Below are positions 11,496 through 25,670 of a stretch of 64,000 bases of DNA, one piece after another. Under the pieces are notes generated by a model that was given only the letters and a program-made list of their open reading frames with translations, was not told the origin of the DNA and made no database searches. Position 1 is the stretch's first letter, and the number at the start of each line of letters is the position of its first letter. Position numbers and translations under genes: made by a program. Origin of the DNA: Selaginella moellendorffii (Eukaryota > Streptophyta > Lycopodiopsida > Selaginellales > Selaginellaceae); the NCBI RefSeq assembly GCF_000143415.4, contig NW_003314265.1:3592443-3656442 (forward strand). Direction: 5' to 3'.

Positions 11496-13262
11496 TCATC
11501 TTCGTCGTCTCACGCGCCTGAAGCGATCGAAATCGCCCATATGCGCTGCGTGGATGAGGCTGAGCATAAGAAAGTCAGGTATGGAGTGCTTGTCCTCTCG
11601 ACTAAGCTTGTTCTTCTCCATAACCTGGGGAAAACGCAAACCGCAGAGAAGAAGAATCACAAAAAAGAAGGATTTTCACGTACCTTATGAGCGTTCTTTG
11701 GAAGCGGCTGGATCGCTGGAGCCGTGGGAGCCCAGATCTTGACACTGTCGTCCATGCCGCTGGTGGCAAGAACGGTGACGCTGGGATGCGGCTCCAGACA
11801 ATTGACGACCTGGCGATCGCCCTCCATCATCGCGACGAGCTCCGCGCCTCGCTTCTTCCAGATGAAGATGTTGCCACAGTCGGAGCCACTGACCACGTAC
11901 TCGCAGTTTGGACCGAAAAAGTTGACGCCCTTGACGGTCTGCGCGTTCCTGTGGCCCTTGTAAACCTCGTACTCTTTCTTCTCGTTCTCCTCGTTTTGAT
12001 CTCCTTTGTCTCTTGCTTTTCCTTCGCGGTTGCCTTCCTCTTTGTTCTCTTCTTTGCTAACGTTACGCTTGCCTTCTTCTGCCTCGTTGGTGGCTTTGCC
12101 GCCTCCTTCGGCTTTGTTTGGAAACCGTGTGGCTGCTGCTGCTTCTTCCTTGGTGCTGGAAGAAGCGCTGGGACTTGGCGGAGAAGGGCCGAGTCCTCCA
12201 CCTTTGTCAAAGAGATAGATGAGCTCGTCGTTGTAGGAGATGAGGAGCTCCTCTTGCTGGGAGTACGCGACGCATGTAATGTGGACGTGCTGCTTGGTGC
12301 CGATGAGGTGCTTTGGAGCGAAGACGTCGACGGGGGAATCCACTTCGCCGCTGGAGCTGACCTTGCGGATGTCGTAGACTCGAGCAAACTCGTCGGATCC
12401 TCCCACGGCGAAATAGTTTGGGTTGCGCGGGTTGATGACAATGGCGTTGAGGTAGATCACGGGACGCCCCTTGCAAGTGACGATCTTCATGTTGCTGCCC
12501 TCTCGCAAATCGAACTGCAAGAGCCAAAATAAAAAGACAACTTTTCGAATGAAAACACCCCGAAAGGAAGAGAAAGAACGTTGGCTTACTTGACGAACAT
12601 CGCCATCTTCTCCACAGCTAAAAAATGTTCTCGGGCTTCCAGGCTCGATGGCAAGCTTGTGAGCTCGCCCTCGGTGCTGTGCCAGCTTCTTTGTGCTAAC
12701 ACAACCATTCTCAGGGATTACAGCATGCCTGACCTGTGAATGTAAAAGAGAAGAAAAAAAAAACAGAAGAAAAGAGCTTGGAAGCAAAGAACTTGAGAAG
12801 AATGTCACGTACTTGGCCATCGGCAGCACAGGTCACAACGCTTCGATCGTTGGAGAAAGGCATGATCCTGGCCTGGAACACATTGTTGTCATGGCCAGAG
12901 TTAAAAGAGAGTTTTTTGGAGCGAGCAGCCCAGTCCCAAAACACAATCTCTTTGTCGTCGGATCCAGAGACGAGAATGTCTCCGCTGGGATTAAAATGCA
13001 CAGTGTTGACGCATCCATCGTGGCCAGAGAGCTCAGCGTAGCGCTCCAAACGCTGGATTAAATCCTGGAGAGGAGGAAGAAGGGAGGATTGGTTTCTGGC
13101 AATGAACCTAGAAATCGATATGGAGAGGGAGATAAACCTTGCAACCGCCAATGTTTAAGGAGAATGCTCGCGGATGTATATTGCCAATCTGCCGCTCCCA
13201 TAGCTTGCCCAATTCAGAGCACTGTTTCATCTTCTCATCGAGAAAAGACCTAATGGCATCAT
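11496..13262 (-). CDS. DCAF8-like WD40 protein (CUL4-DDB1 substrate receptor); first exon not found
   Basis: Minus-strand exons join to a WD40 protein: an Ile/Arg-rich head (IGNIHPRAFSLNIGGCKDLI), repeats with LSGHDGCVNTVHFNPSGDIL, VSGSDDKEIVFWDW, FSCGEDGDVRQ, YFAVGGSDEFARVYDIRK (a DxR box as in DDB1-binding WD proteins) and VVSGSDCGNIFIWKKRG, then SGMDDSVKIWAPTAPAIQPL. The last exon ends with stop TGA at 11496-11498 after KLSREDKHSIPDF. A charged E/K/N-rich insertion of about 70 residues splits one repeat (about 11970-12200). The DCAF8/WDTC1 group feeds substrates to CUL4 ubiquitin ligase (family knowledge). The 5'-most exon seen starts after an acceptor at 13262 with an incomplete codon, so an upstream exon with the ATG must exist or has been lost. 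Confidence 0.78.
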
Positions 13263-13574
13263 CTACAAAGATCACCCATCGTTAATAAATTATGTGTATC
13301 ACGTCACCATTATTGTTATAATTAGCTATGTTGCCTAGTCAGTAAAATATTATTTTGATTGTCATAATTTTGTTATATTAAAAATTAAATTGAAATAGTA
13401 TTAAAACAATAAATATTGTATTTCACTTTGAAAGAAGAATTGAGGGAATTATGTAACAAATGCTAGGTGAATATAAAAATCAATTCTTGTAAACTTGGAT
13501 AATATAAATATCTAGAACAAAACATATTCCTAGGCATAAGTAAGAATAAATATTCATTAATAAAATATTAGATA
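13263..13574. other. AT-rich sequence between the DCAF8-like gene and the LTR element
   Basis: Very AT-rich, no open frame. The missing first exon of the DCAF8-like gene was looked for here on the minus strand and not found. Confidence 0.4.
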
Positions 13575-13748
13575 TATGAATGCTTGGAATATGGAAAGAG
13601 AATACAGAAAATGTGCATATTAATTAACCCAAAAACCCTAATTTATATACAGGAGCAAGTGGTCCAAATTGAAACTAATTTAACAACTATCAAAATCCCA
13701 CTACACTAATATTAGTATACGGCATCAGAGCCATACACTTAGCCCTCA
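13575..13748 (-). repeat. 3' LTR of the minus-strand gypsy element
   Basis: Matches 17328-17497 through TGCTTGGAATAT, GGAATACAGAAAATGTG, TTAACCCAAAA, CCCTAA and TACACTT blocks. It starts TATGAATGC and ends CCCTCA on the plus strand. Confidence 0.8.
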
Positions 13749-15409
13749 CATCATCCCTCCTCTCAAAATAATGGAAAACCATTAGGGTTCTCTTGTAGTC
13801 GAGCCGAGATCTAGAGGAATATTAGGAGGAGGCATCGGCAGATTTATAGGTGGTATTAATTGCTCCTGATCCCTTTGTATGAAGCGTTTCAATCGTTGCA
13901 CATGCACAATCTTTGGAGGATTGGCCTATTAAACATCATGCCGAACCTCATAAATTTGTGGTCCAACTTGCTACAACACTTGATTCGGTCCTTTCCACTG
14001 CACAAGGAGCCCTTTAAATAAACCACGTATGTAAGATGGGGAAAACGGACTAACACCAAATCATCCACTTTGTACTCTGTAGGTGAACGATGATAAAAGT
14101 TATAGCGCCGTTGTTGTCCTACTTGTATGCAGCCTAAGTGTTCGGTAGACTCTGCTCAGATAAATGGAAGAATGCTCATCAAATACTGATCCCATAACTT
14201 AGCATCGGTAGCTCGCAGCAATCGTGAAGTTAAACCCAAGTCCATTGGTAATATTGGATCATGACCATATAAAAGTTTATATGGTGAAGCACCAACAAAA
14301 CTTTGCACCCCTATGATATATGCATACCGAAAAGATGATAAATAACCATCCCAATCCGAATGTTGAAAGTTCACATACTTCGCAATCATCTCTTTGAATG
14401 TCCGAATGAGTTGTTCCACCAAACCGTTTGATTATGGATGATAAGCACTCGTGAAAGTGTAGTGTATCCCCAACTGAGATGTCAAAACATGAAATGCCTC
14501 AATTATAAATGTGGGACTATTATCCGAAAAAATCCACTTTAGACAAGAATGCTGAAACACCACTCAATTGAGGAGGAAGTATTCAACAACAGTTGTAGAG
14601 GCGTTAGTAAGAGCACCAACTTCCACCCAACGAGTCAAATAGTTAGAAGTAATAATAATATACTTATTACCAGTAATCAACTATGGAAAAGGTTCCATAA
14701 GGTTAAACGCTACTAACTTAAACAGACAGGAAATTGCAATTGACTCCAACCATCCTTCCGCAGCACGAGAGGGAGTATTACGAGCTTGGCACCAAATGCA
14801 ACTACGCACATATTGGATAATATCACGTCGCATCTTCGGCCAATAGAAAGACATACACAACTTCTCAGTTACACGACGATGTCCCATATGCCCACCTAGA
14901 ACAAGAGAATCATGGTAGGCATGGAAAAACTGTGGAATAAAGACAAAAGGCACCACTAGCCATAAATGATCACCAGGATCCATCCTCATAAAATAAAGAA
15001 GGCTATCTTCAAAGTGATATTGAAAATGTAAATGCTGGAAAGGCAAGTCATTAGCAAGTGATGCAGGATTCACATACCCATCTCGAAGCCTTCGAATCCA
15101 TAGCTCAATTTTTTAAGTCTCGCGAACCTCATCAAAAGAAGGTAGATTTTGCTCTGTGTCTTGTGGACACTGAACGTTAAGTACAATAACCGCTGATGGC
15201 ACAGAATCCTTGTCTAAAAAATCCACAAATGCTAGAACAACAGACTCGTCAAAAACATGATAAAAGAGTGGAGAAGGAAGAGGAGCTCGAGAAAGGGCAT
15301 TAGCATCAGCCATAGAACTCCCTGGGGGATGAACAACATCAAAATCATATATCTGAAGCTTCAAAGCCCATCGAGTAGTACGCCCGATGTCTTGAAGCAA
15401 GTGTTGCAC

Positions 15410-15833
15410 CCAAAATTTGGGATTTAGAAGGTCCTATGGTCAAGTCTTGTGGTACCAAGGGATGTTAAGAACTTGGAGGCTTGGTGTGCTTGGCTACTTG
15501 TGCCTGTGGGGAGTGTAACCGAACCTTAAATCCAATCTAACCCAGAAAGGGAGATTGGGAGAGATTTGGAAAATCTGTGGATGGATGGCTAATGCTCCAT
15601 TGCTTATGCAGTGAGTAGCTAAAATCAAGTAGGACCAAGTAAGAGTTGGTACAATAGACGGGAACCTTGGCGAGGGAATTTAGCTAAAGCCAAGGCAATG
15701 TTGGTTGGATAGACAAGGTAAGTTGGCAAATTGGAAAGGAAAAAATTGTGGCTTACAACTTGGCATGATTGCACTGCAACCAATCCATACCAAGAATGAG
15801 GTCAAAAACTTGACTTAGCACCACCCACAATAA
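15410..15833. other. non-coding filler inside the gypsy element where RT is expected
   Basis: About 420 bp without an open frame or any RT motif lies between the protease-like and RNase H-like parts, where a gypsy element should have roughly 1.5 kb of reverse transcriptase. Composition is less AT-rich than the flanks. Confidence 0.5.
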
Positions 15834-17327
15834 CTACAACTCAAGCTCGAGATCACTCACACACACAACCAAGTCTGCCTGATCCCATGCATATGCATGT
15901 GTATAGCCATTGCCATAAAGAATGAAAATTGGTTTTGCCGCACGACGCAAGTGTAGACGGCAACGTGTGGCAACACGTTGAGCAATAGGAGATAAACTCA
16001 AACCTGTATCAACCAACATGGAGAGAATAATAAAAGACCTCTTGTAATAAAAAGAAGCTTGGAAAGTAAACACTAGATGAACCGGTGCCAAGTGAACCCC
16101 TTGATGATACTCCTGAAAGAAAGATGGAGGGGTCATTGACTTATTTGCGCAAGGTCTCTCTGTTACTCGTGCGACTCTTTGTTTCCCGGATGCATCTCAG
16201 TGCCAGACCTTGAATTGCAGCAGCACCAACGGGACATTGCTAACACCAAGGTCTCCACCCAAGAAATGGAGGTTGCCAATCTGGAAAATGCCAACAATAT
16301 CAATAAGTATGACCAACTTCATCACGCGCCCAGTAACAAACATCATGGCCACAACCACGTCCTTGCCCTTGTCCTTGGACTTGAGCAACAGCAGCATTAA
16401 CCTCCATTGGAACAGGACCATCACCCATAGGAAGTGGAGCTGAAGGACGTGTAGCGAGAAGTGAAAGAAGTGACATCTCATAATGTTGTGCCAAGCGAAG
16501 AGCATCATCAATGGTGATGGGAGCAAGTGAATGCACAAGTCCGACAAGATCTTGACGAAGTGTTGGCCACAACATTTCTAGCTTGATCCGCTCCGACATA
16601 TTTGGCTCCACACGAAGCAAAAGACTTCGGAAACAAACGCCAAATTGCATCACCGACTCAAATAGCTCTTGGCAAAGATGATGGAATTGTTGAAAGGCAT
16701 CATCACAATCGTCAGCATGTCGGAAAATGCGTTTGAAAACGTCCGAGAGAACACTCCAATCCCCACGAGTGGCTACGCTCAAAGCATTGTACCACTACAA
16801 CGCTGTCCCTTGGAGACACGTGGGAAACTCACGCAAACATCGAACATCATCCTAAGAATGATATGTGGCAATCACCGTGAAGTGATCAAACCAATTATAC
16901 ACATCATCCCTAGGATTGCTGTGAAAGAATTCTGGCTGAACACGAGGATTGGCACCAAGAGTAAAAGGAGTTATACCACGTGCTATGAACACCGCTATTA
17001 ATTGAGTTTGGTTGTTCAATTGCAAGCCCATAGCATCAAACAATTGTACCAACTGCTACTCTAGAGTCAAAGGAGGAGATTGTTGATCTGCTATAAAGAT
17101 GAACAAAAAAGAAAGAGTAAAAGAAGAGAAATGACAAAAAGCTAGAAAGAAATAATAGATCTAGACAATGCAAAAAGCTAAATCTCAACTAAAATCTTGA
17201 AAGGAAAGAACAAATAAAAGGAAATGGAAAAAGTTAAATCTAAACAATGCAAAAGTTAGATTTAAATCAAAATCTCAAATCCAAGTACTCTTCAAGGACA
17301 ATCAAAAGTGCCCCTCACCTCCACCAA

Positions 17328-17497
17328 TATGAGTGCTTGGAATATAGAAAGGGAATACAGAAAATGTGTATATCAATTAACCCAAAAGCCCTAACTTATA
17401 TATAGGAGCGAGTGGTTCGAATTGAAACCAATCTGACAGCTACCAAAATCCCATTACATTAATATCAGTGCATTATAGTTGTACACTTGGCCCTCAT
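17328..17497 (-). repeat. 5' LTR of the minus-strand gypsy element
   Basis: Partner of 13575-13748. On the plus strand it runs TATGAGTGCTTGG to CCCTCAT, with TATGAG/CTCATA as short inverted ends. The primer-binding site expected next to it (below 17328) is not recognisable. Confidence 0.8.
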
Positions 17498-19457
17498 AGA
17501 TACAAATAATTCTTTGGAAATATAAATAATTAGAAAAATATCTGACCTAGAAAAAATTAAAATGAAATTTCTATTATTATTAATATGTTATACATAAATT
17601 ATATTTTTACTTGGGATAAACTTATATTAAGATTTTATCAAATAAAAATGAAAAATCACTAAGATTAATTATTACTCATTTATTTCGAATATTTCGAAAA
17701 TAAAACAATAAAGTTTTATAAATATTAATATATTACTACCAAGATCAATTCAAGAAAATAATTACTAGCAAAATCTTTTGTAAATATATATGCTATAGAA
17801 ACTGTAATTCCATAGTATTATTTACTAATAAATTATAATTACAGTTAGGAAAAAGATTTCAAATATTACTGCTTAATTAAATATTGCATACAGTATCTTA
17901 GTTTTTCGAATAATGAGTTAGATTGTAAATAGCTAAGGCTACATATAAAAATATAATATATACTTCTATTGTTAAAATTGATTTGCTTTTTTGTATTAAC
18001 ACTTGAAACTTTGATCAGGATCCTACACATACATAAAACTAAGTCAACCCACATTTGATTTTGGGTTTCATATGTTATAGTGATATTTAGACCGGCCATT
18101 TATATAAAATATAGTTTTCTTTACTATATTTTTAAATACTGTTAAATTAAATTATAAAAGTTAATTTTGACCTAAAATATTCAAATATTATATTACTTTA
18201 TAAAACTAGGTAAAGTTGATTATTTTATTCATAAAGCATTAAAAATAAAGCTATTCACTTAAAATTAGATATTCACTCTCGAGTAACCTATTCAACAAAG
18301 TTCAAATCTCTAGTAGTTTTGGATTTTGATTTCGTGATGCAACCAAAAACACACATAATCTATCACCTCATGGATACAACTTGTCATGCAAGAGCATTGT
18401 GTATTACCATATGGATAGCCTAAAATCTTTTTATACCACACTTCTATCACTATAGCAGAACTTACTATTAGAGTCTAGCTAGCACTTAGCACCTAATGTC
18501 CCAATCTTTGCACCCATGAATTTACTTGGTAAAGAAAGTAAAAAACTTAGCATCATGATGACTATGTAGATCTAGCACAATGAGAAGCATGTAATCTACT
18601 CCTCTAGTGCCAGTGGCTGAGAAACTACATGTCAAGCAATTTTTCAATGTAATGGCCAACATAATCCTCCCAATGTAAAGATCACAAAGAAAGTTACCAT
18701 CTAAGCATAAGCTCAAGCCAAGATTAATTGCCACAGCTATTGCTGCAAGATCTCACTCCACTTTTGCATTTTCTAGAGCTTGTGCTACCACCTAAAAAAC
18801 ATAAAAGAACTCTTAAAACTTCCATTGAAAGGAGAATAGCTTACTTTGTTGATTGCTTACTCATGGTTTAGATGTGCTACTAGAGGCATCACACCACTAT
18901 ACTATCGAAGAAACTTTGTGTTGAATCTAAAGAAACAAAACAAAATAGAATAAAAACAAAGAAGAGAGAAAAAAAAAAGTACTTGTGATCTTAGTGACTC
19001 TCCCAAAATCTTTCTATCACTAGTGACCTGATACAAAGTTTGAGAAAATGCAATCTCACTGCAAGAAAATCCACTTACAACAGCACCTCCAGTATTGTTG
19101 CAGCTCATCTCAATTCCCAAAACAGGCAATAGACCAGCAGCCATAGCAAGAAAAGAAAGGGTGCCATGCAGGAATTTGCGCATTTGGGACAAATATGAGA
19201 TGTTATTGCGAAGGATTGGCAAGGGTATGTGCCAGAGCTTGCAAAACCCCAAAATTTAGGGAAAGAGATTTAAATATAAAAACCTGAAGGCAATAATAAT
19301 CAGGCCCATTGTCATAGTAGACACTCTCCACTAAACTCTAAAATTTGCCCTCTTAATTTCAACAAGTCTCCATTGCAAAAGGTTTGAGTATCAATGCTAG
19401 TTAACACTTTATATGTAAGCACCTTCTTCTCTCACCCCAAGCAAACATCAATATGAT
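17498..19457. other. AT-rich repeat-compartment sequence, no assured gene
   Basis: AT-rich up to about 18300, then slightly richer in GC. On the minus strand 19189-18980 could encode a signal-peptide-like start (MRKFLHGTLSFLAMAAGLLP) ending at a GT donor, and 18780-18522 could be a following exon, but a stop interrupts the second piece and I recognise no family. Treated as an unassigned gene fragment at most. Confidence 0.25.
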
Positions 19458-20172
19458 NNNNNNNNNNNNNNNNNNNNNNNNNNNNNNNNNNNNNNNNNNN
19501 NNNNNNNNNNNNNNNNNNNNNNNNNNNNNNNNNNNNNNNNNNNNNNNNNNNNNNNNNNNNNNNNNNNNNNNNNNNNNNNNNNNNNNNNNNNNNNNNNNNN
19601 NNNNNNNNNNNNNNNNNNNNNNNNNNNNNNNNNNNNNNNNNNNNNNNNNNNNNNNNNNNNNNNNNNNNNNNNNNNNNNNNNNNNNNNNNNNNNNNNNNNN
19701 NNNNNNNNNNNNNNNNNNNNNNNNNNNNNNNNNNNNNNNNNNNNNNNNNNNNNNNNNNNNNNNNNNNNNNNNNNNNNNNNNNNNNNNNNNNNNNNNNNNN
19801 NNNNNNNNNNNNNNNNNNNNNNNNNNNNNNNNNNNNNNNNNNNNNNNNNNNNNNNNNNNNNNNNNNNNNNNNNNNNNNNNNNNNNNNNNNNNNNNNNNNN
19901 NNNNNNNNNNNNNNNNNNNNNNNNNNNNNNNNNNNNNNNNNNNNNNNNNNNNNNNNNNNNNNNNNNNNNNNNNNNNNNNNNNNNNNNNNNNNNNNNNNNN
20001 NNNNNNNNNNNNNNNNNNNNNNNNNNNNNNNNNNNNNNNNNNNNNNNNNNNNNNNNNNNNNNNNNNNNNNNNNNNNNNNNNNNNNNNNNNNNNNNNNNNN
20101 NNNNNNNNNNNNNNNNNNNNNNNNNNNNNNNNNNNNNNNNNNNNNNNNNNNNNNNNNNNNNNNNNNNNNNNN
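19458..20172. other. assembly gap (715 N)
   Basis: Run of N with no sequence information. It abuts a long TA dinucleotide array, which probably stopped the assembly. Confidence 0.99.
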
Positions 20173-22153
<1,981 letters not shown>

Positions 22154-22315
22154 TGTAGCACACTTTATCTCTCTCCCCTTAAACTAACTGGAAAGGGGGC
22201 ATTTGCTTGATGAGAGAGCCCTTAGTGGCTATTTTATCCCCATTTGTCCCCCAAGGTTCTAAAGATTCACGGTGACAATATATCCAAATCTCATCCCATG
22301 ATCACATGCGCTACA
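22154..22315 (-). repeat. 3' LTR of the TRIM-like element
   Basis: 162 bp. By eye about 15 differences from the partner at 22456-22617, nearly all transitions. Confidence 0.9.
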
Positions 22316-22455
22316 CTTAACCCCCCTTTAGAGATCTCAATGTCCTCATTGACTATTGACTAATAACCTCTACTGAGCCAAGGGGAACCAGCACCTCCAT
22401 TTCCAACCCATTTCTTTATTTCCATCGAACCCGTGCCATTTGCTTTGATACCAAC

Positions 22456-22617
22456 TGTAGTGCACCTTATTTCTCTCCCCTTAAGCCAACTGGAAAAGGG
22501 GCAATTGCTTGATGAGAGAGCCTTTAGTGGCTATTTTATCCCCATTTGTCCTCCAAGGTTCCAAGGATCCACGGTGACAATATATCTAAATCTCATCCCA
22601 TGATCACATGCGTTACA
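22456..22617 (-). repeat. 5' LTR of the TRIM-like element
   Basis: 162 bp, followed on the minus strand by the tRNA-Met primer-binding site at about 22442-22455. Confidence 0.9.
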
Positions 22618-24279
22618 TATATAGTGATCAAGAATGCAATCATGTGACAAGGAAGTCCTAGAGGCAAATGGGGTGTAATGGTTAGACATATGGGCCTTGA
22701 CTTAGTGGTAGTGTTTGCAAACATGGCTGTGGATGGAAAGGGACTTGGTACCAAAAAAGGGATATTGGGGAAGGGTTTTCCTTATATTTATGAGCATTCT
22801 AAGGATGCTAAGGAATGGATGATCAATCATGGACAAATGGCTTAATCCTTAAAAGACGGGACTGTGATGTAGGTGGTGTTGGATCACCAATGTGACAAAA
22901 GTGAATAGACATAACCTTAGCGTAATGTGTTGATATGTCAATGGTAACTTTGGGTGTCGATTACAGGATCAAACATATGGAGCACTTGGACCAAATGAAA
23001 AGCTTGAGTGGCATAGATGCCATTTTCAAAGCTGGCAAGTTGCTAAGTCCGAAATAAGATTATGGAGATTGTGAGTAACACTCTTCCATATGGTTGAAGG
23101 TGTGGTTAAGTGATTAAAATAGAATGGAAACATCTAATTGCTTACAAGGACCTTTAATAATAAAAATCTAAAATAAAAAACAATTAAGAAATTGCAATCC
23201 AACCCTTAATAAAACATGAGAAGCAACCACAACTTATAAACAAAATTCACGAACAAAGTATCACTCTTACCCATATTTATTCTTTTGCATATCACCCCAT
23301 ATTTGAAGAACTAATTAATCAAAATTTGTCAAACACCAACATAAGCACAATCAACTCAAGTAAAAAAAAATAGCAATGCTTTAATTCATAAAATTAACAT
23401 TTAATCTAGTGACTTTGATAAGAATGTACCATGTATTCTAATCCAGATAAAAAATAACAAAATCCCTCAGAAAATAATTAATAAAGTTGCAAATATCACT
23501 ATTGTCAAATACTTAATATATAAAACAATAGAACTTGGACCAATTCAACTAACACTCTTCAATATAGAAATTGTTGACAAAAAAAATATATAACCATTTA
23601 GAATCATCTGAAATATCCTAATCAAGATCAAAGATTAAGAGTTCAATTTCAAAAGTAACTTTTATTATATTTAAGATAGTTAAAAAACAATAGTCTTATT
23701 AAATATTTTTTGGATAAATCTAGCTTAAGATAGCAAATGCAGTCACATACTACTGAAAGAACATAATCACCTTTGAGAAACATTAAAGTATTCCTTAACT
23801 CTCTAAAGTACAACAAAGATAATTCTGAAGAAATTCTGACAAATTATTATTGAATGTTATAATTGAAATGACAACCTCAATGATTATGAAGAAGTATAAA
23901 TCTTGAAAGCATATGCAAAATTAAAGTCCCTTTTTAAAGTTGATCTCAACTGAGTTATCCTAAACCCCAATTTACTCAATAAAATTTAAAATTCAAGAAA
24001 ATAAACTCAAGAAAAAGTTCTTGACTCAAAAAAATCTAACACTCAAAACTATACCAACAAATGCTTAGAAAATAGTGTGATCAATTGAGAATCAAATTTA
24101 AGCAACTCTAACCAATTTAAAAACAAATTAATTTCAAAGAAGAACTAACTATTTGATAAAAAAGATCTCAACTCATGCCAATTTTTAACCTTAAATAATT
24201 AATTGAATAAATTAACTTATGAATGGAAAATGATCTAAAGAAAGCTTTATATTGATAAAAATTTAGAGCATGAGGAAGC
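22618..24279. other. repeat-derived sequence, unassigned
   Basis: 22620-23130 is less AT-rich than its flanks and looks like old element sequence, but no domain could be read. 23130-24279 is very AT-rich with stops in all frames. It may be the upstream part of the decayed gypsy copy that follows. Confidence 0.35.
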
Positions 24280-25670
24280 AATTGACATTCTTGATAAGTA
24301 CAAAGATGCTCTTAGACAAATTTGTAACAAATCCCTCCTAAAATATGCATACTCTAAATCAAACTTTTCTATTGAATTATAGCAAAGAAACAATTAACAT
24401 ATTGAATAAACCCCACTATGCAATTGAAAGTTTGATAATTTTGAGCAAATTAATTTCATTTACCTAATTCAAAATCCAAAATGGATATCACCACTAGTCA
24501 TTATTCTTAAAAATAATGGAAAATTTAGAATTTATATCAACTAACAAAAACTCAATGATGCAATATGAAATAACACATTTCTAATTCCTTTCTCTAATGA
24601 GAATTTGGATACAGTCACTAAACACAAAACATACACATTGCTCCATGATTTTTTATGATACAACCAAGTTCATATTACACCTGAAGATCAATATAAATAG
24701 TTTTTATCGGCCTATAAGGTGTTTATATTTATCTATGTATGCTATTTAGTCTTTCTAACACACCATTTACTTTTTAGAAAATCATTTTACCTTATTCATG
24801 CAAGTTTTCGTACATGACTTTAGCAATTTTAGGAATAAAAAACACAATCTCTAATGTCTCCAGAAATGGTTTGTCGAATGTTGAGAAAACAACATCATCT
24901 TAAATCCTAAATAGTGGACTTTCTTTATCAAAATTTAGAGTTTTACTTGGATATCTACAAAGAAAGCATCATTATCAATAAAGACAAAACCCTCACCATC
25001 AACACCATGCAACATCAAAAAAACATCACTGAAATTCAAATCTTTCTCAGCAAAATGGGATATCATTGATGATTTATTAAAGACTACATTAAAATTGCAA
25101 AACCACTAACCGAACTTTTAGAAATTAATCAACTTTATAAATGAACTCAAGAATGTCAATAATCTTTCAGCATAATCATTAATTTATTGACAAAGGCTCT
25201 AAAATTTGTTAATCAAACTAAAGAAAAGAGTTCAATATTCAAGTTGATACCTCCCTCTATACAATAGAAGTGATTCTTTCACAACAACAAAAGGATCTTA
25301 AAAATTAACTAATTTACTATGCTAATCAAACACTTAATTCAATTGACATGAAATATGTTACCACAAAAAAAAAAAAGCACTCAAAATGGTCTACACATTC
25401 TAGAAAATTTGACATTACCTATTTAGCAATAAAGTGAAGATTATAGTAGACTATAACCTTTTCAACAAAACCATCCTCACTAGTAAAATTGCTCAATAAT
25501 TTTTATTCCTTTAAAATTATAACTTTGAGATTATCCATAAATTTAGTAAACAACATGAATAAACTAACCACCTTAGCTACATTATAACAAGTGAACAACT
25601 AAAGTACAATATAAATATCTGACAACCCTAACTTTAATATTTTATTAGTCCATACTTTACCAACTTGAAC
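24280..25670 (+). pseudogene. decayed Ty3/gypsy pol relic (reverse transcriptase - RNase H)
   Basis: No long open frame exists, but the plus-strand translation from 24482 keeps the gypsy RT pattern through many stops: WISPLVIILKNNGKFRIYIN, then QKLNDAI, YTLLHDF, YNQVHITPEDQYK. Further on come an MGYH..FIKDY segment (about 25050-25090) and RNase H features (LIYYANQTLNS, KIIVDYN, YNFEIIHKF). Many in-frame stops stand where CGA, CAA or TGG codons are expected, which fits heavy C-to-T and G-to-A decay. The element ends were not found. Plus orientation, opposite to the gypsy element at 13575. Confidence 0.7.

Larger units (their letters stand above)
13575..17497 (-). mobile_element. minus-strand LTR retrotransposon of Ty3/gypsy order, apparently without reverse transcriptase
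   Basis: Two similar terminal repeats (13575-13748 and 17328-17497) bound a 3.9-kb element. TAGATA stands directly outside both ends (13569-13574 and 17497-17502), fitting a short target-site duplication. Read on the minus strand the parts are in order: gag-like region (about 17052-16300), a retropepsin-like segment with LVDTG (15834-16136), RNase H-like (15113-15409, with FDVVHPPGSSMADANALSRA), integrase zinc region (14681-15073, with FYWPKMRRD and CIWCQARN) and integrase core end (14156-14422). RNase H before integrase is the gypsy order. A polypurine tract (GAGAGGAGGGATGA as read on the minus strand) lies just inside the 3' LTR, near 13749-13765. All frames are broken, so it is not autonomous. 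Confidence 0.8.
22154..22617 (-). mobile_element. TRIM-like miniature LTR retrotransposon (464 bp)
   Basis: Two 162-bp direct repeats (22154-22315 and 22456-22617), each TGTAG...TACA, enclose only 140 bp. TATAT flanks the element on both sides (22149-22153 and 22618-22622), a perfect 5-bp target-site duplication. On the minus strand the internal part begins, one base after the LTR, with TTGGTATCAAAGC, complementary to the 3' end of initiator tRNA-Met (the usual plant site being TGGTATCAGAGC). It ends in the purine tract AAAGGGGGGTTAA just before the other LTR. No coding capacity. These are all the parts of a terminal-repeat retrotransposon in miniature. Confidence 0.9.

Noticed and set aside
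11687-12532. 281-codon plus-strand open frame
   Set aside because: Antisense shadow of the DCAF8-like exons; the minus strand has the WD40 motifs.
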